Source: Burkholderiales bacterium
Lineage (GTDB): Bacteria; Pseudomonadota; Gammaproteobacteria; Burkholderiales; Burkholderiaceae_C
Assembly: GCA_016703325.1 (NCBI GenBank)
Contig: JADJCH010000008.1
Span: 93,883 to 157,882 of the forward strand
DNA: 64,000 nt
Reading direction: 5' to 3'
Shown: positions 35,120 through 43,470 of the stretch, piece by piece
How the letters are laid out: each line of letters starts with the position of its first letter
Position numbering within the stretch: the stretch's first letter is position 1
The notes under the pieces: generated by a model
The model's input: only the letters and a program-made list of their open reading frames with translations
The model's database searches: none
What the model was told of the DNA's origin: nothing
Position numbers and translations under genes: made by a program

Positions 35120-35202
35120 AGGCGGGCGACCGCGCCCTTGCGACCGAGCTGTCGTGAAACTGCCTTCCTCCCGTCAAGAGGATTTCACCGGCGTCGGCCA
35201 CC

Positions 35203-36225
35203 ATGCGTCGCATGAACGCCCCCCTTCCTCCCACTGCGCAGCCGGTCGTCGCCCGACAGCCCGACCTGGCGTCGGCGGCGCACAGTTGCGGGATGCCCGT
35301 GCTGGCGCTGCTCGGTCTGGCGCTTCTGCTGTGGCTGCGCGGGTCCGGCAGCGACGCTGCGCCCCTGCTCTCGGCGGGCACCCCATTTGAAGCCCAGCTG
35401 CTGCTGGCCTTGAACCGCTGGGGCGCCCAGGCCCCCATCCTCTGGTCCAGCCTGAGCGTGCTCGGGCTGGGGCTGAGCGCCTGGCTTGTGCTGCTGATGC
35501 TGCTGCGCCCGGAGCGCCCGCACCATGCGCGGGTGCAGGCGGCCCTGATCTGGTGCCTGCCGATCGGCGGGCTGCTCACCCACCTGCCCAAGCAGTGGCT
35601 CGGCTGGCCCCGCCCGGCGGCCGTGCTGGGGGAGTCGCTGCAGGTCATCGGGCAGCCCCTGTTCCAGCATGCGATGCCCTCCGGACATGCTCTCACGGCC
35701 TTCACCGTCGCCGCCTTGTGCAGTCTGGGGAGGGTGGGGGCGCGCCCGTTGCGCCTGGGCCTGTGGCTGCTGGCGATGGCCGTGGCGCTGTCGCGGGTGG
35801 TCGTGGGGGCCCATTGGCCGGGCGATGTCCTGGCCGGTGCCGCGCTGGGCCTGCTGTGCGCCTGGCTGGGGTACCTCGCCGCCGGGCAGGGCCGCCTGTC
35901 TCAATGGTTGGCCCTCCGCAGCGCCCGGGTGGCGGCAGCCCTGCTGCTGGCCGCAGGCGGTGTGACGCTGCTGGGGCTGAAAACCGGCTACCCGCTGGCA
36001 GCCACCTTCCAGCTGCTCCTGGGGCTGGCGGCAGTGGGCGTGGCCACCGTGCGGGTGGTGTACTGGGTCGGTCTGTACCGGGGTGAGTCCAGCCTGCCGC
36101 GCCAGCCTGCGGCCACCCTGTGGAGACAGATCCGCCGCGGCAGCCGCAGCCTCCCCCCGGGCAGGGAGCAGTCTCGGCAGGCAGACACCCTGGGCCTGCA
36201 CCTTGGGCGCCGGAACGCGGCGTGA
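35203..36225 (+). CDS. PAP2-family membrane phosphatase
   Basis: Integral-membrane lipid phosphatase of the type-2 phosphatidic acid phosphatase family. The three signatures are all visible: KQWLGWPRP (KxxxxxxRP), MPSGHAL (PSGH) and SRVVVGAHWPGDV (SRxxxxxHxxxD). About eight membrane segments, then a basic C-terminal tail (340 aa in all). ATG 35203 or 35212 could be the start. Likely substrates are lipid A 1- or 4'-phosphate, phosphatidylglycerol phosphate or undecaprenyl diphosphate. The next gene starts inside its stop codon. Confidence 0.85.
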   Translation: MRRMNAPLPPTAQPVVARQPDLASAAHSCGMPVLALLGLALLLWLRGSGSDAAPLLSAGTPFEAQLLLALNRWGAQAPILWSSLSVLGLGLSAWLVLLMLLRPERPHHARVQAALIWCLPIGGLLTHLPKQWLGWPRPAAVLGESLQVIGQPLFQHAMPSGHALTAFTVAALCSLGRVGARPLRLGLWLLAMAVALSRVVVGAHWPGDVLAGAALGLLCAWLGYLAAGQGRLSQWLALRSARVAAALLLAAGGVTLLGLKTGYPLAATFQLLLGLAAVGVATVRVVYWVGLYRGESSLPRQPAATLWRQIRRGSRSLPPGREQSRQADTLGLHLGRRNAA

Positions 36226-37220
36226 GTGCAGCGCAGGCACCGGCCGACCTGCCCTTCTGGGCCGCCTGGGGCCGGCTGCTGCTGGCCCCGCTGGAGTCTG
36301 CCGCCCAGCTGCCGGCGGCGGTGTGGGCCATGGCGGCACTGGCTGTGATGCTCAGCCACGCCCTGCGAGCGAGCCGGCTCGCCGCGGAATGGGGGCCGCG
36401 CATCGGTCTGCGCTGGGGCACGGCCCTGCGGCTGGGCCTGCTGCACAATGCCGCCGTCTGCCTGCTGCCCTTTCGCAGTGGTGAACTGGGCTACGCCTGG
36501 TGGCTGCACCAGGGCTGGGGCGTGCCACTGCGCCAGTCGGCACCCAGCCTGCTGTGGCTGCGCCTGCAGGACCTGATCGTACTGGCGCTGCTGACCACCG
36601 CCTGCCTCCTGCCCGACGCGCTGCCGGACCCGCTGCCCGCCCCACTTCGGGTGCCGCTGGCCGGCCTGGCGGTTGCGGGCCTGGCCGCCCTCCTTGTCTG
36701 GCGACTGCAGCGGCCGATCCCTCAACGGCACCCCGATTCAGGCGACCCGGCCCCCTTGCGCTGGGCTCGGGCGCCGACCTTTGTCCACCCCCTGCAACGG
36801 GCCCTGCAGGCCGGCCTGCGCTCCACCGGCGGCTGGCGCGCCTGGTCCTTTGCGGCCCTGAACTGGGCCATCCGCCTGGCAGTGCAAGGGGGCCTGCTGG
36901 CCCTGCTGCTGGGGCTGCCGCTGTCGGCCGCGCTGCGCGGTGCTGCGGGTGGGGAATGGGGCGGCCTGCTGCCCCTGCAGCTGCCTGCCGGCATCGGGCC
37001 GCAGCAGGGCGGCGTCTGGCTGGCCCTGCAGTCGGCCCCGGTGGAGCTGCCCGCCGCCCTCACCGTGCTGGGAGCGGCTCTGTGTGTGCACCTGTTCTGG
37101 GTCGGTGTCGGACTCGCCGGCGCCGCAGCCGCAGCGCTGTGGCCGGGAGAACGGCCCTGGCACCGCCCGCCATCGACCGCCTGTCCGGCCTCCCTGCCTC
37201 AGGCCGAAGGACTCTCATGA
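36222..37220 (+). CDS. Lysylphosphatidylglycerol-synthase-type transmembrane protein
   Basis: 332-residue protein with 7-8 membrane segments, of the LPG_synthase_TM (YbhN/UPF0104) type: AVWAMAALAVMLSHALRASR, LHNAAVCLLPFRSGELGYAW with the conserved (P)-x-R-x-G-E core, and the Q-G-G motif AGIGPQQGGVWLAL. Such proteins occur with glycosyltransferases, and some are proposed flippases. The GTG 36222 start overlaps the PAP2 stop, and its own end overlaps the GT2 start by four bases. Confidence 0.75.
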   Translation: MSAAQAPADLPFWAAWGRLLLAPLESAAQLPAAVWAMAALAVMLSHALRASRLAAEWGPRIGLRWGTALRLGLLHNAAVCLLPFRSGELGYAWWLHQGWGVPLRQSAPSLLWLRLQDLIVLALLTTACLLPDALPDPLPAPLRVPLAGLAVAGLAALLVWRLQRPIPQRHPDSGDPAPLRWARAPTFVHPLQRALQAGLRSTGGWRAWSFAALNWAIRLAVQGGLLALLLGLPLSAALRGAAGGEWGGLLPLQLPAGIGPQQGGVWLALQSAPVELPAALTVLGAALCVHLFWVGVGLAGAAAAALWPGERPWHRPPSTACPASLPQAEGLS

Positions 37221-38341
37221 CCGCCCTGCCCTTGCGCCCTGTCGACGCCCTCGCCGCCCTGCCCGGATCCGGCCCGGCCCCTGCCGCCGAGCGGGAAGCC
37301 GGCCAGGCCGCCGGTACCCGGGCGCCCGTGCGCTGCGATGCCCTGCCGCCCCACCACCTGTCCGTGGTGGTGCCGATGTACAACGAGGTCGACAACGCCG
37401 CGGCGATGGTCCACGCGGTGGCGGCGGCACTGGCCGACCACCCGCAGCCCTGGGAGCTGATCGTGGTGGACGACGGCAGCCTGGACGGAACCGGCCATCT
37501 GCTGGAGCGGCTGGCCCGGCAGGCGACCTGCCCGCTGCGGGTGCTGCGTCTGGCGCGCAACTTCCGCCAGACCGCTGCGATGCAGGCGGGCATCGATGCG
37601 GCGCGCGGCGACGTCATCGTCACCCTGGACGGCGACCTGCAGAACGACCCGCGCGACATCCCCCGCCTGGTCGAGCTGCTGCTGCGCGACGACCTGGACA
37701 TCGTGGCCGGCTGGCGCGAGCAGCGGCGCGACGGCTTCTGGCTGCGCCGCCTGCCGTCCCTGCTGGCCAACCGGCTGATCCGCCGCGTCACCGGGCTGCC
37801 CTTCCGTGACCTGGGCTGCAGCCTGAAGGCCTTCCGCGCCGAGGTGCTGCGCGAAGTGCGGCTGTATGGCGAGATGCACCGCTTCATCCCCGCCTGGCTG
37901 TCCACCGTCACCTCCCCTGCGCGCATGGGCGAGCTGCCGGTGCGCCACCACCCCCGCCGGCATGGCCGCTCCAAATACGGCCTGTCGCGCACGCTGCGGG
38001 TGCTGGTGGACCTGCTGGCGGTGACCTTCTTCCAACGCTACGCGGCGCGGCCAGGGCACTTCTTCGGCGTCATCGGCCTGGCCTTCACCGGCGTGGGGCT
38101 GCTGCTGCTGGGCCACCTGGGCCTGCTCAAGCTGATGGGCGAATCGGTGGGCGGCCGGCCCCTGCTGTCGCTGGGCTTCTTCTCCCTCATCGGCGGGCTG
38201 CAGTTCCTCACCACCGGGGTGCTCGCCGAGCTGCTCATCCGGGTGTACTACGGTGCCCGCCACGCCGCACCCTACGTGCTGCGGCCCGGCAGCGAAGCGG
38301 TTGACCGCCAACCCGGCAGCGAGGTCCCGGGGCATGGCTGA
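37217..38341 (+). CDS. GT2 polyprenyl-phosphate glycosyltransferase (DPM1/ArnC-like)
   Basis: Makes a polyprenyl-phosphate-linked sugar from a nucleotide sugar on the inner-membrane cytoplasmic face. The GT-A domain begins after about 48 extra residues at SVVVPMYNEVDNAAAMV, with VVDDGSLDGT, TLDGDLQNDP (DxD-type) and RDLGCSLKAFR. Two C-terminal membrane helices (FGVIGLAFTGVGLLLLGHL; IGGLQFLTTGVLAELLI) are as in ArnC. 374 aa. Overlaps both neighbours (4 and 8 bases), so it is co-expressed with the GT39 that would use its product. Confidence 0.88.
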   Translation: MTALPLRPVDALAALPGSGPAPAAEREAGQAAGTRAPVRCDALPPHHLSVVVPMYNEVDNAAAMVHAVAAALADHPQPWELIVVDDGSLDGTGHLLERLARQATCPLRVLRLARNFRQTAAMQAGIDAARGDVIVTLDGDLQNDPRDIPRLVELLLRDDLDIVAGWREQRRDGFWLRRLPSLLANRLIRRVTGLPFRDLGCSLKAFRAEVLREVRLYGEMHRFIPAWLSTVTSPARMGELPVRHHPRRHGRSKYGLSRTLRVLVDLLAVTFFQRYAARPGHFFGVIGLAFTGVGLLLLGHLGLLKLMGESVGGRPLLSLGFFSLIGGLQFLTTGVLAELLIRVYYGARHAAPYVLRPGSEAVDRQPGSEVPGHG

Positions 38342-40286
38342 TTCCAACCTGTCGCCCCTGCCCTCCCTCACGCCGTCGGTCAACGTCGGCGCCGCCGCCC
38401 CGATTCCACCGGCAGCGCGGTTGTCGCAGCGCAGCGGCGTGCCCCTGGAGCAGTCCGTGCTGGAGCGGCGCATCTTCCTCGCCTGGGCCCTGCTGCTGGC
38501 CCTGCTGCTGGGGCTGGGCCTGGGCCAGGTGCCCCTGTTTGACGTGGACGAAGGGGCCTTTGCCGAAGCCACCCGCGAGATGCTGGCCAGCGGTGACTGG
38601 GGCCACACCACCCTGAACGGCGAGGCGCGCTGGGACAAACCGATCCTCATCTACTGGCTGCAGGCTGCCAGCGTCAGTCTGTTCGGCCTGAACGAGGCGG
38701 CATTGCGCCTGCCCTCGGCGTTGGCGACCTGGGGCTGGACCCTGGCGCTGGCCGCCTTCGCCTGGCCGCGCTGGGGATTGACGGCGGCCCTGGCCGGAGC
38801 CAGCGTGTTGTTTGCCCAGCCCGGTGTGCTGCTGATCGGCCGTGCCGCCACGGCAGATGCGCTGCTGAACCTCTGGATCACGCTGGCTGCCCTGGACCTG
38901 TGGCGCCACGTCGAGGCGCGCACCACGGGCAACCCGGCCGACTCGACCGTCCCCCCTGCTGCCCGCCGAGCCCTGCGCCGGGCCGCACTGTTCATCGGCT
39001 TGGGGGTGCTGACCAAAGGGCCTGTGGCACTGCTGGTGACCGCGGCGCCCCTGCTGCTGTGGCTGGCCTGCACCGGTCCGCAGCGCTGGCGCCTGCTGCG
39101 CGGCCTGCTGGGCGATCCGCTGGCCTGGGGCCTGTTTCTGCTGGCCTGGCTGCCCTGGTACGGGTATGCGCTGCAACGCCACGGCTGGGACTTTGTCGAG
39201 GGCTTCCTGCTGCGCCACAACCTGCAGCGCTTCGATGCACCGTTGGAGGGTCACGGCGGCGGCATCGCCTACTACCTGCTGGTGCTGCCGGTGCTGCTGC
39301 TGCCCTGGACTGCACTGCTGCCCACCCTGCTGCGGCGCCTGCCGCAGCTCTGGTCCGACAGCCTGTCGCGCTGGCTGCTGCTGTGGGCCGGTTTCGTGCT
39401 GGTGTTCTTCAGCCTGTCGGGCACCAAGCTGCCGCACTACCTGCTCTACGGCATGCCGCCGCTGGCCCTGTTGCTGGGCCGGTTGTGGAAGCAGGAGCTG
39501 GTCACCGCGGCGGGTCCGCCGAGCCAGCCCGCAAACCGGTCGCAAGACCGGCCACGAGACCGGCCCACGTGGGGGCTGGCGCTGGTCGCGGTCAGCCTGT
39601 TCACGCTGCCCTGGCTGCTGCTGGGACTCAGCGCCGTGACGCAGGAGCTGGCACGTTCACGCTCCGGCGCCCTCAGCGATGTGCGGCTGCGTCTGCTGCT
39701 GAGCAACGGCCCCGACTGGCGGGGGCTGCTCGGCCCGGCCACCGCGGTCACCCTGGCGCAGGTCGCCGGCTGGTGGGCGCGCCTGCGGCTGGCGCGCTGC
39801 CGCAGCCTGGGCCCCAGCGCCGACACGCCGTCCCGCGGCTTGGCCATCGATGCGCTGCCTTGGGCGGTCGGCGCCGCCTGCTTCACGCTGTTTTGCACCT
39901 TGGCCCTGCTGCCCTGGTGGGGGGCGCACCTGCAGGGTCCCGTCCAGCGGCTGGCGTTGCAGACCAGACAACTGCAGCAGAACGCGCCCGGCGGTCCGGC
40001 CACCCCCACGGTGGTGCAGTGGGGCCTGCATCAGCCCAGCTTTGCGCTGTACCTGCAGCAGGAAGTGCCGCGCCGCACGCCGCGCCCCGGTGAATGGGCC
40101 CTGGTGCGGCGCGACCGCTTTGACCCGGCACGTTCGTTGGCGGATCCCCAGCAGGCCTGGGTGTCCCTGGCCGAGGACGGCGCCTTCCTGTTGCTGCGCC
40201 GCTGCGCGACACCCACCGACGCGGCTTCGTCGGCCCTGCCCGCCTCGCCCGACGCCACTGCAAACCCCCGCACCACTTGCCCTTGA
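38334..40286 (+). CDS. GT39-family (ArnT-like) membrane glycosyltransferase
   Basis: Membrane transferase that moves a sugar from a polyprenyl-phosphate donor to lipid A or another acceptor on the periplasmic side. The first periplasmic loop holds LFDVDEGAFAEATREMLASG with the conserved acidic residues, then ARWDKPILIYWLQAAS, LIGRAATADALLNLW and GVLTKGPVALLV, as in ArnT. About 12 membrane helices and a periplasmic C-terminal domain; 650 aa compared with 550 for E. coli ArnT. Acceptor and sugar cannot be told; no UDP-Ara4N genes are present here. Confidence 0.85.
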   Translation: MADSNLSPLPSLTPSVNVGAAAPIPPAARLSQRSGVPLEQSVLERRIFLAWALLLALLLGLGLGQVPLFDVDEGAFAEATREMLASGDWGHTTLNGEARWDKPILIYWLQAASVSLFGLNEAALRLPSALATWGWTLALAAFAWPRWGLTAALAGASVLFAQPGVLLIGRAATADALLNLWITLAALDLWRHVEARTTGNPADSTVPPAARRALRRAALFIGLGVLTKGPVALLVTAAPLLLWLACTGPQRWRLLRGLLGDPLAWGLFLLAWLPWYGYALQRHGWDFVEGFLLRHNLQRFDAPLEGHGGGIAYYLLVLPVLLLPWTALLPTLLRRLPQLWSDSLSRWLLLWAGFVLVFFSLSGTKLPHYLLYGMPPLALLLGRLWKQELVTAAGPPSQPANRSQDRPRDRPTWGLALVAVSLFTLPWLLLGLSAVTQELARSRSGALSDVRLRLLLSNGPDWRGLLGPATAVTLAQVAGWWARLRLARCRSLGPSADTPSRGLAIDALPWAVGAACFTLFCTLALLPWWGAHLQGPVQRLALQTRQLQQNAPGGPATPTVVQWGLHQPSFALYLQQEVPRRTPRPGEWALVRRDRFDPARSLADPQQAWVSLAEDGAFLLLRRCATPTDAASSALPASPDATANPRTTCP

Positions 40287-40339
40287 TCTTCTCTGATCAA
40301 CCTGGATGCATCCTCAGGGCCACCGACACCCCCGCATCG

Positions 40340-41167
40340 ATGACCGCCACCTCATGCCCTCCCTTGCCTGCGCCGCCTGAGTCTGAGTGTCGGTCGCCGG
40401 CACCGCTGCGACGCGGATGGCGCCCCCGCCGGGTCTGGCCGCTGGTCTGGCTGCTCTGTGCACTGCTGGCCACCGCCGTCTTTGTGCAGTGGCCGCAGCT
40501 GGACCTGTGGGTCAGCGAGGCCGTGCACCATCCGCAGTCCGGCTTCCTGTGGCGCGACAGCCCCTGGGTCACGGCCCTGTATGTGGCCATTCCCTGGGTG
40601 GGCCGCATCGCGCTGCTGCTGTGCCTGGCGGCGGCGCTGTGGCCCCGCCAGCGGCTGCGCCCCGGGCGGCCCAGCCGCTGGCACCGGCGCAGCCTGGCGC
40701 TGCTGGCGGTGCTGCTGGTCGGTCTGTGGGGCGCCGTCAATGCAGGGCTGAAGGAGTGGGTCGGCCGCCCCCGGCCGGTGGCGGTGCAGGCCTTCGGCGG
40801 CCCGCATCCCTTCCACACGCTGGGGCAATCCAGCCCGGCCTGCCAGCGCAACTGCTCCTTCGTGAGCGGCCATGCGGCCACGGGCTTTGTGGTGATGGCC
40901 CTGGGCATGGCGGGAACACCGCGGGTGCGGCGCCGCTGGGCCCTGGCCGGACTCGCCGCCGGGGCAGTGGCCGGCCTGGGGCGCATCCTGCAGGGTGGCC
41001 ACTTTTTCAGCGACATTGTTTTTGCAGGACTGGTCATCGCCGCCGTCTGCCTGCTGCTGCGTCGGCTGTGGGTGATGTGGCGCTGGCTGCGTCGGCGCCA
41101 TGCCCGCCGGGCCCGCCTGCAGGTGGCGCCGCAGGCAGGGCAGCCAGTGCAGCCTCAGCCTGGCTGA
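40340..41167 (+). CDS. Second PAP2-family (LpxE-like) membrane phosphatase
   Basis: 275-residue membrane phosphatase, distinct from the one at 35.2 kb. Motifs are LKEWVGRPRP, SFVSGHAATG and GRILQGGHFFSDI: the last has G-R and H-xxx-D rather than S-R. It also has the QSSPACQRNCSFVSGH spacing seen in lipid A 1-phosphatase-like (LpxE) proteins of Gram-negatives. About six helices with an Arg-rich C-terminal tail. Last gene of the co-directional envelope run, 53 bases after the GT39 gene. Confidence 0.82.
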   Translation: MTATSCPPLPAPPESECRSPAPLRRGWRPRRVWPLVWLLCALLATAVFVQWPQLDLWVSEAVHHPQSGFLWRDSPWVTALYVAIPWVGRIALLLCLAAALWPRQRLRPGRPSRWHRRSLALLAVLLVGLWGAVNAGLKEWVGRPRPVAVQAFGGPHPFHTLGQSSPACQRNCSFVSGHAATGFVVMALGMAGTPRVRRRWALAGLAAGAVAGLGRILQGGHFFSDIVFAGLVIAAVCLLLRRLWVMWRWLRRRHARRARLQVAPQAGQPVQPQPG

Positions 41168-41217
41168 ACGGGCACCATAGAAAGACCGACCCCAGCCTGA
41201 ACAGACTCCTCCTGCGG

Positions 41218-41562
41218 TCAGCTCTTCAGCCGGCCATGCTCCACGGCCTCGCGCAGCAGGGCATGGATGCGGGTCTGCCAGCCAGGTCCGGTGGCCTTGA
41301 AAGCGGCCAACACGTCCGCGTCCACGCGCATGTTCAATGTCGGGCGCTTGACGGCCACAGGCGGCCGCCCGGGCGCACGCTTGACGGTCGCAGCGGACCA
41401 GTAGGCGGCCACGGCAGCAGAATCGTTCGGGTCGTAGGGCTCGCGCTCGGCGTCGGTCGCGGGGTCGTAGGCGATGGGCACATCCGCAGCGGATTCACGC
41501 TTGACACGGTCCCAGTCGGTGCCGGTCGGCTTGGCATCATTGGGCTTCCTGGTGGTTCGCAT
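41218..41562 (-). CDS. brnA: BrnA-type antitoxin
   Basis: 114-residue antitoxin of a type II toxin-antitoxin pair. The C-terminal BrnA domain is visible as KRPTLNMRVDADVLAAFKAT and GWQTRIHALLREAVEHG, a ribbon-helix-helix DNA-binding module. The N-terminus (TDWDRVKRES, YDPNDSAAVAAYWSAA) is the toxin-neutralising part. Start at 41562, overlapping the toxin gene by 26 bases. The BrnA RHH dimer normally represses the shared promoter upstream of brnT. Confidence 0.88.
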   Translation of the reverse strand: MRTTRKPNDAKPTGTDWDRVKRESAADVPIAYDPATDAEREPYDPNDSAAVAAYWSAATVKRAPGRPPVAVKRPTLNMRVDADVLAAFKATGPGWQTRIHALLREAVEHGRLKS

Positions 41563-41821
41563 ACAGCTTCCTTTCCTGCTTCGACGCGCGACGCAGCGAG
41601 ATCGCTCGCACTTCGTCCAGCTCGCGCAGGACGTAGACCAGCACCAGCACCAAGCCAGCCACCTCCACCAACGCCACATCCATCCAACGACGTTCATCGC
41701 TGCGTGGCGATTCCAGGGTGAGCTTGTGCGGCGCGTCGAACACCAGCGGCGCATCCGCCAGGGACAGCCCGTGCTTGGCGATGTGGGCTGCGTCCTTGTT
41801 CGGGTCGAAGGTGAATCGCAT
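41537..41821 (-). CDS. brnT: BrnT-type ribonuclease toxin
   Basis: 94-residue BrnT toxin, an mRNA-cleaving RelE-like fold enzyme. Family pattern: the opening FTFDPNKDAAHIAKHGLSLA (F-x-W/F-D-x-x-K....KHG), FDAPHKLTLESPRSDERRW and the C-terminal ISLRRASKQERKLYANHQ with the conserved basic residues. Toxin-first order and overlap with brnA are standard for this system. It interrupts the two blocks of envelope genes. Confidence 0.88.
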   Translation of the reverse strand: MRFTFDPNKDAAHIAKHGLSLADAPLVFDAPHKLTLESPRSDERRWMDVALVEVAGLVLVLVYVLRELDEVRAISLRRASKQERKLYANHQEAQ

Positions 41822-41832
41822 GGTGTTGATTT

Positions 41833-41861
41833 ATTGTATGGGCAACAATCAATCGCATCAA
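41833..41861 (-). promoter_or_regulatory. brnTA promoter with candidate BrnA operator
   Basis: On the minus strand TTGATG (complement of 41856-41861) and TACAAT (complement of 41833-41838) are separated by exactly 17 bases, a good sigma-70 promoter 12 bases from the brnT ATG. The inverted repeat ATTGT-N7-ACAAT (41833-41849) overlaps the -10, a natural place for autorepression by the BrnA-BrnT complex. Confidence 0.7.
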
Positions 41862-41896
41862 CCTGCGGACTCCTCACACAAATTCGCCTGAAGGGT

Positions 41897-42451
41897 CTAC
41901 CTGATGCTCACCCGCGGGGCATGACGCGCCGGCTTCACCTGCTGCAGTCGCTCAAAGAAGCGGCCGGGCTGCTGGCGCCGGGGGGCGTAGCCGAGGCGCT
42001 GCGCGCCGGCCTGGCGGGCCTGCTCGGCCGCCAGGTTCATCAGGGCCCGACCGACGCCGGCACCGGCCCCGCCGGGCCAGACCGTCAGGTCGTCCACCCA
42101 GGCGGCCGGCGCACCCGCGCCACCCAGCGACGGCAAGAGGTACAAGGTGAGCACCCCCACCACCTGTTCGCCCCGGCGTGCCAACCAGACCTGGGCACCG
42201 GCGGCCAGCACCTGAGAGAGGGAGGCGGCCACCCGGGACGCCCCCTCTTCCCGCTGCGTGGGCGCGGTCCCGCAGGCGGCCATCAGCTGCCACAGGCCCA
42301 AGGCATCGGCCACCCCGGCCGCTTCCAGCGTGATCGGCACCGGTCGGCGCACCACCGCGGCACCGGCACGCACACCGGACTTCACCACCTGGACGGTGGC
42401 CGAACCCAGGGCCTTCAGTGTGGCCGCGGCGGCCTTGGCGGGGCGGCTCAT
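41897..42451 (-). CDS. GNAT-family acetyltransferase
   Basis: 184-residue GNAT protein. The acetyl-CoA region is AWVDDLTVWPGGAGAGVGRA, followed by LMNLAAEQARQAGAQRLGYA. The N-terminal 40 residues (KAAAATLKALGSATVQVVKS) are a basic amphipathic stretch outside the domain. ATG 42451 is preceded by GGGAGA. The start of brnT lies 75 bases downstream. Substrate unknown. Confidence 0.72.
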   Translation of the reverse strand: MSRPAKAAAATLKALGSATVQVVKSGVRAGAAVVRRPVPITLEAAGVADALGLWQLMAACGTAPTQREEGASRVAASLSQVLAAGAQVWLARRGEQVVGVLTLYLLPSLGGAGAPAAWVDDLTVWPGGAGAGVGRALMNLAAEQARQAGAQRLGYAPRRQQPGRFFERLQQVKPARHAPRVSIR

Positions 42452-42539
42452 GCGGCTCTCCCTTCGGTGGTGGCACCCGAGCAGGTGCAGGGGCATCGAC
42501 GCAGGGCAGGTCCGAGGAGCCTCATCGCTGCACCTGCCC

Positions 42540-43256
42540 TCAGTGCATCAACTCGATGGACGCATTCGCCGGCACCACCAGCAGCCGCGGCCCGCAGGTG
42601 AGCATCAGCTCGATCGACGCATCGTTGGCGGCCGACTGCCAGGCCTGCCGCATGCGCCAGAAGTGCCGGCTCAACCCTCCCACCCGCAGCTCCACCGCGT
42701 CGGAGCGGTCCGGGCTGGTCAGGCGCAGGCAGCCGGTCAGGTCGGCATCCCCCGGCTCCTGGCGCTGCCGGCGGGGCCGTCCCAGGGACAGCTGCGGCAC
42801 CTCGATCAGCAGGGTGCGCGCAGTGCTGGGCAGCGGAGCCTGCGGCGCCGACCCGGGCAGCGGCCCCTGCTGCGCCGACCAGTACTGTGCGCTGGCGTGC
42901 GCAGAGCGCGCCCACACCACCTGTGCACGACGCCAGTCGTCCACCACCGCCACGCCGGGGCGGCTGCCCAGCCAGTCCCACAGGGCCCACAGGGGCAACT
43001 TCGACTCCATCAACCCCGGGCACAACGACACCGGCCCCCGGCAGCGGCGCAGCAGTGCGGCTGCGGCCGGGCCCAGCGGCGCCGGTGCCTGGTCCTCCTC
43101 CTGCACCAGCAGCAACCGGCCGACCGGCATCTGCCGCACCAGCTCGATCGAGGCCCCGGGCGCCTGGGGCCGAGGCGCTGGTGCAAGCGCCGATGCCCCG
43201 GGCAATGCCGTGGGTGATACCAAGGCAGTCGGTCGGTCAGGTGGGCTCATGTTCAT
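42540..43256 (-). CDS. Unrecognised protein with three A-S-I-E-L motifs
   Basis: 238 residues that I cannot place in a family. There is no signal peptide, membrane helix or catalytic motif. The N-terminal 30 residues are Pro/Ala-rich. A globular part follows with SKLPLWALWDWLGSRPGVAV, RTLLIEVPQLSLGRPRRQRQ and LRVGGLSRHFWRMRQAWQSA. The pentapeptide ASIEL occurs three times (GASIELVRQ near residue 34; DASIELMLT and NASIELMH at the C-terminus), each after a short linker. Codon use is like the neighbours. It lies upstream of a GNAT on the same strand and diverges from lplT. Confidence 0.55.
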   Translation of the reverse strand: MNMSPPDRPTALVSPTALPGASALAPAPRPQAPGASIELVRQMPVGRLLLVQEEDQAPAPLGPAAAALLRRCRGPVSLCPGLMESKLPLWALWDWLGSRPGVAVVDDWRRAQVVWARSAHASAQYWSAQQGPLPGSAPQAPLPSTARTLLIEVPQLSLGRPRRQRQEPGDADLTGCLRLTSPDRSDAVELRVGGLSRHFWRMRQAWQSAANDASIELMLTCGPRLLVVPANASIELMH

Positions 43257-43470
43257 TTCTCCAGGGCCGGCAGCACCGGCCGCTCACCCCGCAGCTCGGC
43301 AGGGTTCGATCCGCGACTTGGCAGATGCTGCCGTCGTCCGATGACCCGGGCGTGACGCCAGCGTGCCCTGCCTGTCGTCGCGCGCCGCGTCACCCGGCTG
43401 TCACTCACCGGTCACCGGGCTGTCGCACCCACCGGGCAGGCTCGCGGGCTGCTTCGCAACGGCGCATCCC

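Noticed and set aside
41563..41877. N-terminal extension of the BrnA frame to 41877
   Set aside because: It is the out-of-frame shadow of brnT; the antitoxin starts at 41562.
42540..43256. PhnH-like C-P lyase subunit for the unrecognised protein
   Set aside because: Only a vague C-terminal similarity (CGPRLLVVP); the N-terminal PhnH pattern is absent and no other phn lyase gene is near.
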